A stretch of 51,802 nucleotides of DNA from Oscillospiraceae bacterium (GTDB taxonomy: Bacteria > Bacillota > Clostridia > Oscillospirales > UBA929). Of the stretch, positions 1-8,645 are shown in pieces; the first letter of the stretch is position 1; every line of letters starts with the position of its first letter. The translations under genes and the position numbers were made by a program. The stretch spans positions 1 to 51,802 of the forward strand of contig JAIRUE010000006.1 of the NCBI GenBank assembly GCA_031254575.1, given 5' to 3'. The notes beneath the pieces are model-generated. The model did no database searches. It saw only the letters and a program-made list of their open reading frames with translations, and was not told the DNA's origin.

Positions 1-110
1 CGATGGCAGCGAGGGTACACCCGTTCCCATTCCGAACACGGCAGTTAAGCTCGCTTACGCCGAAAATACTTGGCTGGCGACGGCCCGGGAAAATAGGTAG
101 GCGCCAACAC
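1..110 (+). rRNA. rrf: 5S ribosomal RNA, 5' end missing
   Basis: The first 110 bases match the core and 3' half of bacterial 5S rRNA, including the conserved loop stretch CCCATTCCGAACACGG and the downstream GTTAAGCTC. The 5' strand of the terminal helix lies outside the window, so the gene is cut by the window edge. The 3' end is set approximately at the GGCGCCAAC segment that would close the helix. It is presumably the last gene of an rRNA operon arriving from the left; no tRNA follows it. Confidence 0.93.
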
Positions 111-113
111 AAT

Positions 114-168
114 GGACAGGCCTTATGGCTGTCCAACGCCAAAGGCTCCCCAGCAGGGGAGCCTTTGG
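114..168. terminator. Two tandem hairpins after the 5S gene, probable bidirectional terminator
   Basis: A first stem pairs positions 114-122 with 127-134 around a TTAT loop. A second, strong stem pairs AAAGGCTCCCC (141-151) with GGGGAGCCTTT (155-165). The second ends the 5S transcript on the plus strand and sits just past the stop codon of the convergent minus-strand gene ending at 173, so it probably serves both. The T tracts are short (three bases). Confidence 0.7.
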
Positions 169-172
169 GCTG

Positions 173-364
173 TCATAACAGCCGGAGTTGGTTGCGGTTA
201 TTCTTTTTTGTGACCCATCGGACCGTGATGGCTGCCACAAGCGTGCCTATAACGCGCGGCCAGACGCGTTCCGGCGGGTTGATAACCTTTGCTTCCAGCC
301 GTTCCCTGAGAAATTCGCCGGGTTTGATGCTATGCGCCGCTTGATATAAATCATTCTTTTTCAT
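173..364 (-). CDS. Small putative membrane-anchored partner of the adjacent sigma factor
   Basis: This 63-residue protein has a charged N-terminal half and one short hydrophobic stretch (about residues 38-50) followed by a basic tail. Its start codon overlaps the stop of the upstream sigma factor (ATGA at 361-364), so the two are translationally coupled. ECF sigma factors are usually coupled to an anti-sigma factor, and the layout fits that role. However, the chain ends directly after the hydrophobic stretch with no sensor or extracellular domain, so it may be the remaining N-terminal part of a once longer membrane protein. No family was recognised; the anti-sigma role is inferred only from position. 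Confidence 0.55.
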   Translation of the reverse strand: MKKNDLYQAAHSIKPGEFLRERLEAKVINPPERVWPRVIGTLVAAITVRWVTKKNNRNQLRLL

Positions 365-795
365 GCGTGACCATCCTTTCCTCCTGTTAAGGGACGCCGG
401 GCCGGCGTTCCCTGTATGTCCAGTTTCAGTTTCTCGCGGGCGCGGGAGAGCCGCATTTTGCAGGCCGACAGGCTGATTTTGAGAAGGGTTGCCGTCTCTT
501 CCAGCGTGTAGCCCTCGCAGCAGTGCAGGACGACGACGCTTTTCAGCTTGGGCGGCAGCCGCCTCACGGAGTCGAGTAATTCCCCCTCGCTGTAGGCGTC
601 GGGCGCGGGCAGCGCGTCGGGCGTGAGCTCTTCCGCCCTTCGCGGCGCGGCCCTGTGCCTGCTCCGGCAGAGGTTGACGCAGATGCGGTACAGCGTTTCC
701 CCGTATAAGTCGTACGCGCGCTCAAAACGTTCCCTGCGCCCGTCCACCGGCTTCGTCCCCTCCGTACGGTCAAGCCGTAACAGCCGTTCTTCCAT
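361..795 (-). CDS. ECF-type sigma factor lacking most of region 2
   Basis: The C-terminal part is a clear sigma region 4: residues about 74-125 carry RRLPPKLKSVVVLH, YTLEETATLLKIS and CKMRLSRAREKLK, a helix-turn-helix for -35 recognition. The N-terminal 40 residues begin like an ECF factor (RAYDLYGETLYRI) but then jump straight to CVNLCRSRHR. In the full-length paralog next door (910-1899) about 44 residues lie between the matching points, including the core-binding and -10 recognition helices. The protein is 144 residues, against the 160-190 usual for the family. The start has a GGAGGGGGG ribosome binding site, so it still looks translatable. A TATAAT-like hexamer lies upstream (855-860, minus) without a good -35. 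It is probably decayed or regulatory rather than a normal sigma factor. Confidence 0.75.
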   Translation of the reverse strand: MEERLLRLDRTEGTKPVDGRRERFERAYDLYGETLYRICVNLCRSRHRAAPRRAEELTPDALPAPDAYSEGELLDSVRRLPPKLKSVVVLHCCEGYTLEETATLLKISLSACKMRLSRAREKLKLDIQGTPARRPLTGGKDGHA

Positions 796-864
796 TCCTT
801 TCCCCCCTCCATAAACTGAACGCTCGAACCAGGCGGATTGTCACATACTATTTCATTATACTAT

Positions 865-891
865 AAAAAGGCCCCCGGTCCGGGGGCCTTT
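865..891 (-). terminator. Intrinsic terminator after the full-length ECF sigma gene
   Basis: A ten-base-pair stem (867-876 with 882-891, loop GGTCC) is followed on the minus strand by a run of five T. It lies 18 bases past the stop codon at 910 and separates the two sigma genes. Confidence 0.85.
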
Positions 892-909
892 GGGCTGTCT
901 GCCGGGGGG

Positions 910-1899
910 TTAATGCTGCGTTATCTGCAGCCGGTAGAGGACTTCGTTCGTCTGGAAGTCGCGCACGATCAGGGTGTATTCTCCCGGCCCGGCGATCGCG
1001 CACGGTTCAACCATCAACGAAGTCTCGGATTCGACAACCGGTTTGGGTTGAAAAAGAATGGCAACCTTCAGTTTACCGTCCGCTTCCGCCGGCATATAGA
1101 CGGTAAAAAAGTCAAAGGAATCTATATACAGGCGTTCCCGCTCAATATAGTATTCCGCGTTTTCCGGGTCGGGCAGGTAAAGCCTCAGGGTGTCGGCGTC
1201 ACCGGTATGCAAAGCGGCAGACGCTTTTGTGAAGAGTTTTTCCCATTCCGCAAACGTCCCGGGATGCTGCCAGAATTTTTCGGGGTCTTGTTCCTGCATC
1301 CAGATTATCCGGTCGTGTATCTGCGCGGCCAGGGATTCCCCTAAGGGCATGACTTTCTCATCCTCGCCCGGAATCCAGATCTCTCCGACTCTCTGATAGA
1401 TATCGGGAGGTTCCTCGTTTTCGTCCTCCGCTCCGATCTCTCCCTTCCCCTTCGCCCGCGCCCTCGAAAGACGCATCTTGGCGGCGGAAACGCCGATCTT
1501 GAGCAGCTTTGCCGTTTCCTCTACCGAATAGCCCTTGACGCAGTGAAAATACACAACGTCGCGCAGTTTGGGCGGCAGGGCGCGCACCGCGTCTTTGACG
1601 GCGCCGTCGCTCGCGGCTTCCCGCGTGGCCAGCGTTTCGGGGATGGGGACGTTTGTCCGCGCCGCCGCCGACCGGCGGCGGTTGTGGCAGAGGTTGACAG
1701 CCACGCGGGCCAACCACCGCTTCTCGTGGAGCTCGTCACGGAAGCGCGGGGCTTTGGCGAGCAGGCGCAGGAACACGTCCTGCAGCACGTCCTCCGCTTC
1801 GGCGGGGTTTCCCGTATGCATCAGGCCGATACGATAGAGCATGGCGCCGTATGTATCGTAAGCGCGCGAAACCTGTTCTTCCTGCTTTTCGGTCAGCAT
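910..1899 (-). CDS. ECF sigma factor with a long C-terminal extension
   Basis: The protein (329 residues from the chosen ATG) has a complete ECF core: region 2 at about residues 8-70 (RAYDTYGAMLYRI, AEAEDVLQDVFLRLL, KRWLARVAVNLCHNRRR) and region 4 at about 100-155 (RALPPKLRDVVYFH, YSVEETAKLLKIG, AKMRLSRARAKGK). After about residue 165 follow some 160 residues without a recognised family; they are rich in aromatic and acidic residues and end in a beta-like stretch (GEYTLIVRDF). No membrane segment is visible. Such C-terminal extensions in ECF factors often replace a separate anti-sigma factor, which fits the absence of a partner gene here; that is inference. An in-frame start exists at 1995, but the ATG at 1899 is preceded by GGGGTG and matches the start of family homology. 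Confidence 0.82.
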   Translation of the reverse strand: MLTEKQEEQVSRAYDTYGAMLYRIGLMHTGNPAEAEDVLQDVFLRLLAKAPRFRDELHEKRWLARVAVNLCHNRRRSAAARTNVPIPETLATREAASDGAVKDAVRALPPKLRDVVYFHCVKGYSVEETAKLLKIGVSAAKMRLSRARAKGKGEIGAEDENEEPPDIYQRVGEIWIPGEDEKVMPLGESLAAQIHDRIIWMQEQDPEKFWQHPGTFAEWEKLFTKASAALHTGDADTLRLYLPDPENAEYYIERERLYIDSFDFFTVYMPAEADGKLKVAILFQPKPVVESETSLMVEPCAIAGPGEYTLIVRDFQTNEVLYRLQITQH

Positions 1900-1921
1900 A
1901 CCCGTTTTCACCCCGCTGTTT

Positions 1922-1930
1922 ATTATAACA
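1922..1930 (-). promoter_or_regulatory. Extended -10 promoter for the 910-1899 sigma gene
   Basis: On the minus strand the sequence TGTTATAAT is a consensus extended -10 element 23 bases before the chosen start codon. The -35 region is poor, which extended -10 promoters tolerate. It lies between the upstream terminator (1962-1987) and the gene. Confidence 0.5.
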
Positions 1931-1961
1931 AACCGGGCGGGCGCAAGGTCACAAAAAAACG

Positions 1962-1987
1962 CAAAAAAAAGAGCCCTTTCCGGGCTG
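1962..1987 (-). terminator. Intrinsic terminator after the fumarase operon
   Basis: On the minus strand AGCCC pairs with GGGCT (1972-1976 with 1982-1986) and is followed by eight T. It begins directly at the stop codon of the fumarase beta gene. Confidence 0.8.
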
Positions 1988-2497
1988 TCACACATTCATC
2001 ACGATCAGCGGCAAATCCCGCACCGTCAGGGCGACGACGGCCTCCGTCCCCAAATCCTCAAACGCCACCGGTTCGACCTTCTCCACGCATCGCGCCGTCA
2101 GCGCGGCCGCGCCGCCGATCGCCGACAGGTATGCGCAGCCGTACCGCCGTATGGCGGCCGCCACCTCCTGTGAGCGCGGTCCTTTTCCGATCGTCACATG
2201 GAACGCCTCGCGCATCAGGCGCGGGGCATATCCGTCCATCCTCCCGCTGGTCGTCGGGCCGACCGGGCCGATGACCGGGGAACCCTGCTTTGCGGACGGC
2301 GTGGGGCACGGGCCGGCGTAAAAGATCGCGCTGCCCTCCAGCGGGAACGGGAGAAGCCCGCCGCCGTCCAGCAGTTCGCAGAGCCGTTTATGCGCCGCGT
2401 CGCGCGCGGTGTAGACGACGCCGGACAGCGAAACCCACGTCCCCTCTTGCAGGGACGCGATCTCCCCGCGGGTCAGCGGAGTAAGAAGCGTTTTCAT
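1988..2497 (-). CDS. Class I fumarate hydratase / tartrate dehydratase family, beta subunit
   Basis: This 169-residue protein is the C-terminal swivelling domain of the iron-sulfur hydro-lyases, encoded as a separate subunit. Visible family features are YTARDAAHKRL, IFYAGPCPTP and VIGPVGPTTSGRMD near residues 30-87, and the late CVEKVEPVAFEDLG. With the alpha subunit encoded just upstream it should reversibly hydrate fumarate to malate, or act on tartrate or a related hydroxy acid. Sequence alone does not separate these substrates. Length is normal for the split form (170-190). The ATG overlaps the alpha stop codon (2494-2497), so the subunits are coupled. Confidence 0.88.
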   Translation of the reverse strand: MKTLLTPLTRGEIASLQEGTWVSLSGVVYTARDAAHKRLCELLDGGGLLPFPLEGSAIFYAGPCPTPSAKQGSPVIGPVGPTTSGRMDGYAPRLMREAFHVTIGKGPRSQEVAAAIRRYGCAYLSAIGGAAALTARCVEKVEPVAFEDLGTEAVVALTVRDLPLIVMNV

Positions 2498-3378
2498 AGC
2501 GTCACATCCCCGTCACGCTTCCCCGCGTCAGGCGGAGGAAGGGTTGTTTCTTTATGTCTGGTCACATGGCAGCCGATGTTGACGGCAACCGGCAGACCCG
2601 CGATATGGGTGGCGTACGGGTTGATATGTACCGCCAGCGCCGTTGTTTTGCCCCCGAACCCGCCGGGGCCTATCCCCAGCTCATTGATAGCGGCCAGCAG
2701 CCGTTTTTCGGCCTCGTCCCAAAACGGGTCGGGGTTTTCTGTTCCGACCTCGCGCAGCAGCGCCTTTTTGGAGAGCAGCGCCGCCAGTTCAAACGTGCCG
2801 CCCGCGCCCACGCCCACAATGACCGGCGGGCAGGGGTTCCCCCCGGCGGTCTGCACCGTCTCCAGCACAAACCGTTCCAAACCCTCAAGCCCGTCGGCGG
2901 GCTTGAGCATTTTGACCGCGCTCATGTTCTCGCTGCCAAAACCCTTGGGCGCGACAATCAGCCGCAGTCCGCTTCCGGGCACGAGCGAAAGATGCACCAC
3001 AGCCGGGGTATTGTCAAGGGTGTTATCGCGCCGCACCGGGTCGCGCACGACGCTGCTGCGGAGGTATCCTTCACGGGTCCCTCGCCGCACGCCGTCGTTG
3101 ATGGCGTCGTCCAGCGCGCCGCCGGTGATGTGAATGTCCTGACCCAACTCGGCGAAAACGACCGCCATGCCGGTATCCTGGCAGATGGGAATATGTTCCT
3201 CTTTGGCAATTTTGGCGTTTTCCAGCAGGGCTTCCAGCACACGGCGCGGCATCCCGTCCGTTTCAATTTTCAACGCCCGCTCCAAAGCCGTGGTGATGTC
3301 CGCGCCCGCGTCGGTGTTGGCCTCGACGCAAAGCCGCGCCACGGCGTCCGCGATTTGTACGGCGGTGATCTCGCGCAT
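2494..3378 (-). CDS. Class I fumarate hydratase / tartrate dehydratase family, alpha subunit
   Basis: The 294-residue protein is the catalytic [4Fe-4S] domain of a two-subunit hydro-lyase. Three cysteines fit the cluster ligands: C66 in PICQDTGM, C183 in NPCPP and C270 in NIGCHVTRH. Other family signatures are GIGPGGFGGKTTAL (about 235-248) and RRGTREGYLRSSVV (about 99-111). The start at 3378 was chosen over an in-frame start at 3489 because it has the ribosome binding site GGGAGGT and the expected N-terminus. The cytosolic enzyme would be oxygen-sensitive, in keeping with an anaerobe. It is the first gene of a two-gene operon. Confidence 0.9.
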   Translation of the reverse strand: MREITAVQIADAVARLCVEANTDAGADITTALERALKIETDGMPRRVLEALLENAKIAKEEHIPICQDTGMAVVFAELGQDIHITGGALDDAINDGVRRGTREGYLRSSVVRDPVRRDNTLDNTPAVVHLSLVPGSGLRLIVAPKGFGSENMSAVKMLKPADGLEGLERFVLETVQTAGGNPCPPVIVGVGAGGTFELAALLSKKALLREVGTENPDPFWDEAEKRLLAAINELGIGPGGFGGKTTALAVHINPYATHIAGLPVAVNIGCHVTRHKETTLPPPDAGKRDGDVTL

Positions 3379-3423
3379 GAAATACCTCCCGGGGACGTTT
3401 GACAAACGCTGTTCTCCCTCCGC

Positions 3424-3452
3424 AGTATACCACAGTCCGCCTTCCGGTTCAA
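3424..3452 (-). promoter_or_regulatory. Vegetative-type promoter of the fumarase operon
   Basis: The minus strand carries TTGAAC (3447-3452), a 17-base spacer and TATACT (3424-3429), 45 bases before the alpha-subunit start. This is a good housekeeping sigma promoter. A perfect inverted repeat of CCGTTCCGG (3455-3463 with 3478-3486) lies immediately upstream, overlapping nothing coding. Confidence 0.75.
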
Positions 3453-3536
3453 GCCCGTTCCGGGCCGGAAAAAAACGCCGGAACGGCAATGGCTTGCCGC
3501 TGTGGCGCTTTTATCCTTTATGCAGGGGGCGCGGGC

Positions 3537-3740
3537 TTACATATCCTCAACGCGGCTGCGGTCCTTGAACAGCAGGGAAATACACCAGATGCCGGCGAGG
3601 GCGATGAGCGAGTAAATAATGCGGCTGACGGTCGCGGTGCTTCCCCCGAAAATCCACGCTACTACGTCAAAGTTGAAGATACCGACGCTGCCCCAGTTGA
3701 GCGCGCCGATAATGGTAAGCAAGAGTGCGAACCTATCCAT
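3537..3740 (-). CDS. DUF378 family small membrane protein (YuzA-like)
   Basis: The 67-residue protein begins with the DUF378 pattern: a first membrane helix ending in ALNWGSVGIFNFDVVAWIFG, then a second helix (about residues 41-60) and a short charged tail. The family is small, inner-membrane and of unknown function. The gene stands alone between fumarase and the V-type ATPase. Its ribosome binding site is GGAGAGG, and a TATAAT hexamer without a clear -35 lies at 3803-3808 on the minus strand. Confidence 0.85.
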   Translation of the reverse strand: MDRFALLLTIIGALNWGSVGIFNFDVVAWIFGGSTATVSRIIYSLIALAGIWCISLLFKDRSRVEDM

Positions 3741-3911
3741 AACGCTTTCCTCTCCTTTTTGTATTAGATGCGGTACGGATAGTGTTCGCCGTTTTCCGCG
3801 CGATTATACAAACGGATCACCGGTCATGCCGGCATTCAAAATTCTATCTCTTTGCGGCTGCCCGCGCGTTCCCTATGAAAACCGCCGGCGCCTCGCCCCG
3901 TTCCGTTTCCA

Positions 3912-4514
3912 TTATTCCCGGCGCTTCAGCACCTTCATCCGCACAAACTCCTCGCGCTCTTTTTCCTCCAGCGCTTCGACGATAAATTTTATTTTGCCCG
4001 TCAAATCGGGAATAATGACATTTTGCAGCGCGTTTGCGCGTTTTTGCGTCTTTTTGACGGCGTACGCCAGCCTGTAGGTGGCCGTTTCGACCTCGGCCAG
4101 TTCGGTGACCAGCCGTTTGACCCTGACAAAGCAGTCGATCGCCCGGTCGAAGTCGGCGGTTGTGGACGTGAAGCCGAACGGCGTCGAGGCGAGCGTATCG
4201 TCGGCGGTGACATAGGGGATCTCCACGCCCATGATGCTGCGGAAGCGTATCTGCACAGAGGCGTCTACCGGCACGTTCTCCGCCAGGTCACGGCAGGTGC
4301 CGAGCATAATGTTCGCGAGTTGCAGCGCTTTATACGCCTCGGTAAAAGTGCTGTCGATACGGCCTTGCAGAGCCGCCGCCGCGTCGATAAGGCGCATCAT
4401 CTCGCGGATGAGGACGTTGCGCTTGCGGTCCATTAGGTCGTAGCCCATCCGCGCCAGCGCCAGCGTGCGGTTGAGGGACATCAAATTGCCTTTTGTCGGT
4501 ATTGTGTTGGGCAT
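3912..4514 (-). CDS. atpD: V-type ATP synthase subunit D
   Basis: Subunit D forms the upper part of the rotating central stalk inside the A3B3 headpiece. The 200-residue length is typical, and the N-terminus has the family pattern PTKGNLM followed by a long helix with GYDLMDRKRNVLIREM. Both ends are predicted to be long helices (coiled coil) with a shorter middle section. It is the last gene of the ATPase operon, 41 bases after subunit B, with ribosome binding site GGGAGG. No convincing terminator follows. Confidence 0.93.
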   Translation of the reverse strand: MPNTIPTKGNLMSLNRTLALARMGYDLMDRKRNVLIREMMRLIDAAAALQGRIDSTFTEAYKALQLANIMLGTCRDLAENVPVDASVQIRFRSIMGVEIPYVTADDTLASTPFGFTSTTADFDRAIDCFVRVKRLVTELAEVETATYRLAYAVKKTQKRANALQNVIIPDLTGKIKFIVEALEEKEREEFVRMKVLKRRE

Positions 4515-4555
4515 GGCGTCCTCCCTTACCGGTCTGCTCCGTCAAACATACGATC

Positions 4556-5956
4556 CTAAATATTACCCCTCAGCGCCATAGCGCCTTCCTGCGCATAGTA
4601 TTTCTTCAGCAATACGGCGTCAATGCGGTCAAGCTCGTCGGGGGGCAGGACGGACAGCGCCTTCCAGCCCTCTTCCAGCGTCTGGTCGATGGTGCGGTTT
4701 TCATCGGGCTGCTGTTTAACAAAATTTTCCTCAAAGAGGCGGCCGAATTGGAGGTATTTTTTATCCAGCTCGCTCAGTTCGTCCTCCCCGATAACGCCGG
4801 CCAGCGCGCGCGCCTCCTGCACCTTGGCGTAGGACGCAAACAGCTGATTGGACAGCGCGGGGTGGTCTTCCCGGGTGAATCCTTTACCGATGCCGTCTTT
4901 CATCAGACGGGAGAGGGAGGGCAGCACCGCGATCGGCGGGTAGAGTTTGGACTGGTCCATATCGCGGTCAAGCACGATCTGGCCCTCGGTAATATAGCCG
5001 GTGAGGTCCGGGATGGGGTGGGTGATGTCGTCGTTGGGCATCGTCAGCACCGGGACCTGGGTCACGGAACCGGGACAATCCTTGATCATGCCGGCCCGCT
5101 CATAGAGCGAGGCGAGGTCGGAGTAGAGATAGCTGGGGTATCCCTTCCGCGAGGGGATCTCGCCCTTGGAAGAGGAAAACTCGCGCAGGGCTTCGCAATA
5201 GGAGGTCATGTCGGTCATGATGACCAGGACATGGAATCCCAGGGTAAAGGCCAGATACTCGGCGGCCGTCAGCGCGCAGCGCGGCGTGAGGATACGTTCG
5301 ATAATAGGGTCGGAGGCCAGGTTGAGAAACATGACGACGCGCTGCAGCGCGCCCGCGTCCTCAAAGTCGCGCCGGAAAAATTCGGCGGCGTCGTTTTTAA
5401 CGCCCATCGCGGCGAAGACGATGGCAAACTCCCCGCCGTCCCCGCCCACGCGCGCCTGCTTGACGATCTGCGCGGCCACCTCGTTGTGGCGCATACCCGC
5501 GCCGGAGAAAATAGGCAGTTTCTGGCCGCGTATAAGGGTGGACATGCCGTCGATGGCCGATATGCCGGTGTAGATGCAGGAGCGCGGGTATTGCCGCGAA
5601 ACCGGATTGATGGCGCTTCCGTTGATATTGCGCGTTTCCTGCGGAAAGATACTACCCAACCCGTCGATCGGCTTGCCCGCGCCGTCGAAGACCCGGCCCA
5701 GCATCTCGCGCGAGAGCGGCAGCATCATCGGCCTGCCGGTAAAGCGGGTGGAAACGTTTTCAAGGCTTATGCCGTGCGTCCCCTCAAAGACCTGCACCAC
5801 CGCGCGGCCGCCCTCAAGGAGAATGACGCGGCCCATACGGCGCTTGCCGGTACTAAGCGTGATTTCGCACACCTCGTCGTAGCCCACGTCCGAAACGCGC
5901 TCCAGCGTGACCAGCGGTCCGTTGATTTCCGACAGGCCAATATAATCGATTCTCAT
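4556..5956 (-). CDS. atpB: V-type ATP synthase subunit B (non-catalytic)
   Basis: The 466-residue protein is the non-catalytic nucleotide-binding subunit alternating with A in the hexameric head. It has the B-type degenerate P-loop region [15 protein letters not shown] (about residues 145-159), which lacks the catalytic Walker lysine, and the family stretch [19 protein letters not shown] followed by [22 protein letters not shown]. Its ATG overlaps the stop codon of subunit A (5953-5956), and GGAGG precedes it. Length is normal. Confidence 0.96.
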   Translation of the reverse strand: MRIDYIGLSEINGPLVTLERVSDVGYDEVCEITLSTGKRRMGRVILLEGGRAVVQVFEGTHGISLENVSTRFTGRPMMLPLSREMLGRVFDGAGKPIDGLGSIFPQETRNINGSAINPVSRQYPRSCIYTGISAIDGMSTLIRGQKLPIFSGAGMRHNEVAAQIVKQARVGGDGGEFAIVFAAMGVKNDAAEFFRRDFEDAGALQRVVMFLNLASDPIIERILTPRCALTAAEYLAFTLGFHVLVIMTDMTSYCEALREFSSSKGEIPSRKGYPSYLYSDLASLYERAGMIKDCPGSVTQVPVLTMPNDDITHPIPDLTGYITEGQIVLDRDMDQSKLYPPIAVLPSLSRLMKDGIGKGFTREDHPALSNQLFASYAKVQEARALAGVIGEDELSELDKKYLQFGRLFEENFVKQQPDENRTIDQTLEEGWKALSVLPPDELDRIDAVLLKKYYAQEGAMALRGNI

Positions 5957-7707
5957 AAGTTGGCCTCCAGTACGCCCCTGACCGCGTCGTCTATCTTGCC
6001 GCGGTAAGACGCGAGCATACCCGGGCGGTCGTTGGGGACGTCATACTTGATGCGGATCAGCGCGTCGAAGATACCGGTCCCGCGGAGCTGCGAAATGGGA
6101 ATGCTGCGGTCAAGCAGGGCTTTGGCGGCGTCGTAGAGGTAGAGGATGATCTCCATCATGGCCTTCTGCTTTTCCAGCGGCACATAGGTATCGGTCTCAT
6201 GGTAGGCGTTCTGCTGCAAGAAACCCAGCCGCACGACGCGCGCCGCCTCGATGACCAGCTTCTGGTCGTCGGGCAGGATGTCGGCGCCGATGAGTTTGAC
6301 GATCTCCATCAGCTTGCTCTCCTCCAGAAGCAAGCGGGAAATGCGGGTCCGCAAATCCGCGAAGTCGTGGCCAAATCTCTCCCGGTACCAGGGCTCCAAA
6401 TCGTCCGTATACTCCGAATACGACGTGATCCAGTTGATAGCGGGGAAGTGCCGCGCGTAGGCGAGCTGGCGGTCAAGCGCCCAGAAGGCGCGCACGAACC
6501 GCTTGGTGTTCTGCGTGACCGGTTCGGAAAAGTCGCCGCCCTGCGGGCTCACCGCGCTGATGACGGTGACGCTGCCCTCTTCGCCCGAGAGCGTGAGCAT
6601 ATAGCCGGCGCGCTCGTAAAATTCCGCGAGGCGCGAGGGGAGGTAAGCGGGAAAACCCTCCTCGGCAGGCATCTCCTCAAGCCGCCCGGCGATCTCGCGC
6701 AGCGCCTCGGCCCAACGGCTGGTGGAATCGGCCATGATCGCGACGTGGTAACCCATGTCGCGGTAATATTCGGCGACGGTCATGCCGGTATAGACCGACG
6801 CCTCGCGCGCCGCCACCGGCATGTTGGAGGTATTGGCCAGCAATACGGTGCGGGCCAGCAGCGGCTTTCCCGAACGCGGGTCCGGCAGTTCCGAAAACTC
6901 CTCCAAACCCTCCGTCATCTCGTTGCCGCGCTCGCCGCAGCCCAAATAGACGATAATATCCGCGTCGCTCCATTTCGCCAGCTGGTGCTGCGTGATGGTT
7001 TTGCCCGCGCCGAAAGGACCCGGCACGGCGGCGCAGCCGCCTTTGGCCACGGGGAAAAGGGTGTCGATAATGCGCTGGCCGGTAATAAGCGGGCGGTCAA
7101 TGGGCTTTCTGCCGCGCACGGGGCGCGGCGTGCGGATAGGCCAGACCTGCCGGAGGGTAAGCGCTTCGGTCCGGCCCCGGGGGCCGCGCACCTCGGCCAG
7201 CGTCTCCGTCACGGTATACAGTCCGTCGGGCCTGACGGACGTCACGGTCCCGGAGGACTGTGAGACGCAGCGGTGGAGGATGAGATCGGTCTCCCGGCAC
7301 TCGGCGTATACCGTCCCGGGGGCGATCCTGTCACCCTCGCGGACGAGCACCTTGACGTCCCACTTTTTTTCCCTGTCCAAAGCGCCGATATTGGTCCCGC
7401 GCGCCATAAAGGGACCGGAGGCGGCCTCCAGCGCGCGCAACGGGCGCAAGATGCCGTCGAATATATTGAACAGCAGGCCGGGGCCCAGTTCCACGGCGAG
7501 CGGAGAGCCCGCGCCCTCCACCGGGTCGCCGGGGCGCAGGCCGGCCGTGTCCTCATAGACCTGTATAACCGCGTCGTCGCCGCGTATGCCCACGACCTCG
7601 CCCATCAGCGCTTCGTTCCCCACGCACACCGACTCCAGCATGGAGAGCGTCCGGCCGCCCTTGGCCGTGACCACGGGACCGTTGACGGAATGGATTGTAT
7701 AGCCCAT
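5953..7707 (-). CDS. atpA: V-type ATP synthase subunit A (catalytic)
   Basis: Subunit A hydrolyses or makes ATP at three catalytic sites in the cytoplasmic head. The P-loop is GPFGAGKT at about residues 230-237, and the A-type insert (non-homologous region, about residues 105-200) is present, separating it from F-type beta. The family stretch [20 protein letters not shown] and [16 protein letters not shown] follow. A GTG at 7713 is also in frame, but it abuts the AGGGGAG ribosome binding site; the ATG at 7707 has the right spacing, giving 584 residues. It overlaps the end of subunit E by a few bases. Confidence 0.96.
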   Translation of the reverse strand: MGYTIHSVNGPVVTAKGGRTLSMLESVCVGNEALMGEVVGIRGDDAVIQVYEDTAGLRPGDPVEGAGSPLAVELGPGLLFNIFDGILRPLRALEAASGPFMARGTNIGALDREKKWDVKVLVREGDRIAPGTVYAECRETDLILHRCVSQSSGTVTSVRPDGLYTVTETLAEVRGPRGRTEALTLRQVWPIRTPRPVRGRKPIDRPLITGQRIIDTLFPVAKGGCAAVPGPFGAGKTITQHQLAKWSDADIIVYLGCGERGNEMTEGLEEFSELPDPRSGKPLLARTVLLANTSNMPVAAREASVYTGMTVAEYYRDMGYHVAIMADSTSRWAEALREIAGRLEEMPAEEGFPAYLPSRLAEFYERAGYMLTLSGEEGSVTVISAVSPQGGDFSEPVTQNTKRFVRAFWALDRQLAYARHFPAINWITSYSEYTDDLEPWYRERFGHDFADLRTRISRLLLEESKLMEIVKLIGADILPDDQKLVIEAARVVRLGFLQQNAYHETDTYVPLEKQKAMMEIILYLYDAAKALLDRSIPISQLRGTGIFDALIRIKYDVPNDRPGMLASYRGKIDDAVRGVLEANL

Positions 7708-7709
7708 AA

Positions 7710-8306
7710 TCACTCCCCTAATTTCAGCCCGAACAATTCAAAGAAATGGCCGCGCAGTTCGTCCACACGGGTGTCAAAGGTTGCGTCGGCGTGGAGCCCT
7801 TTTTGCGGGCAGGAGACTTCCATCCCGCCCAGCGAAAAATTGCCGTCGGCAAAAGTGACGCCGCGGCGCGCGGAGAGGTCCGCCAGCATGGCCTCCAGAT
7901 GGGCGTCCTCGGGACGCAGACAGACAATGATGTCCCCGTCTAAAATGTCGAGCAGCCGCATCAGGACGCTCTCCAGGTAATCGCCGTAACCCGGCGTGCC
8001 GGTAAAGACCGCGAGACGTTCCCCCACAGCCTCCATCACCTCGTCGGCCATAGCCTCCCGGCGCAGGAATATCTCGCGCTTGTTGGCCATGACGGCGCGT
8101 GACAGGCGCCGGCCGCAGTCGGACTCTATCCGAGCGACCTCGGTTTTGATATAGCGGAAAGCTCCGGCCAGCGCCTCATCCACGGCGGCCGACATGAAAG
8201 CCTCCTCTTCGCTCTTTATCTCCCCGTAAAGGGTATCGGTTTCCTCCCGCGCGTCCGTCAGGATGGCGTCTGTAAAGTGCCTGAGTTTTTCCTCGGGGTT
8301 GTCCAT
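7710..8306 (-). CDS. atpE: V-type ATP synthase subunit E
   Basis: This 198-residue protein fits the peripheral stalk subunit E: an N-terminal long amphipathic helix (about residues 1-105, charged, coiled-coil-like) followed by a compact alpha/beta domain with RVDELRGHFFELFG near the end. Subunit E pairs with the H/G helix protein to hold the head against subunit I. It lies between F (four bases upstream) and A. Sequence conservation in this family is low, so the call leans partly on the operon position. Confidence 0.85.
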   Translation of the reverse strand: MDNPEEKLRHFTDAILTDAREETDTLYGEIKSEEEAFMSAAVDEALAGAFRYIKTEVARIESDCGRRLSRAVMANKREIFLRREAMADEVMEAVGERLAVFTGTPGYGDYLESVLMRLLDILDGDIIVCLRPEDAHLEAMLADLSARRGVTFADGNFSLGGMEVSCPQKGLHADATFDTRVDELRGHFFELFGLKLGE

Positions 8307-8310
8307 ACGA

Positions 8311-8619
8311 TCAAACCTTTATCCCAATGGATTCACGGATATACCGCGTGATGGAATCGGGAGCGCGCCCGGTGCCGTGACGGTCGGGGATCTCCACTAC
8401 GATGGTCTGCGTGCCGCGCTGCTTGAGACCGCCGAGCAGGTCGGGGCAGAGTGCCGCCAGCCGCTCGGTCACCAGCAGGATGCCGACGTCCGGGTCCGCG
8501 ATAGCGTCGGCAATGGCAGTCTGCGCCTCCTTGCGCTCATGAGCGATCCGCCCCTCGATACCCGCCATTCGCAAGCCGGTCAGGGTGTCGACGTTATCGG
8601 ATACGGCAAAATAGCGCAT
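8311..8619 (-). CDS. atpF: V-type ATP synthase subunit F
   Basis: Subunit F is a small Rossmann-like protein of the central stalk. This 102-residue product has the usual pattern: MRYFAVSDNVDTLTGLRMAG at the start, then DVGILLVTERLAA and TIVVEIPDRHG. A longer open frame runs upstream to 8955 but is only antisense-like overlap with subunit K; the ATG at 8619 has a strong GGAGGT ribosome binding site and yields the standard length. Confidence 0.92.
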   Translation of the reverse strand: MRYFAVSDNVDTLTGLRMAGIEGRIAHERKEAQTAIADAIADPDVGILLVTERLAALCPDLLGGLKQRGTQTIVVEIPDRHGTGRAPDSITRYIRESIGIKV

Positions 8620-8645
8620 GAAGATACCTCCTGTCACGCTCCGCC

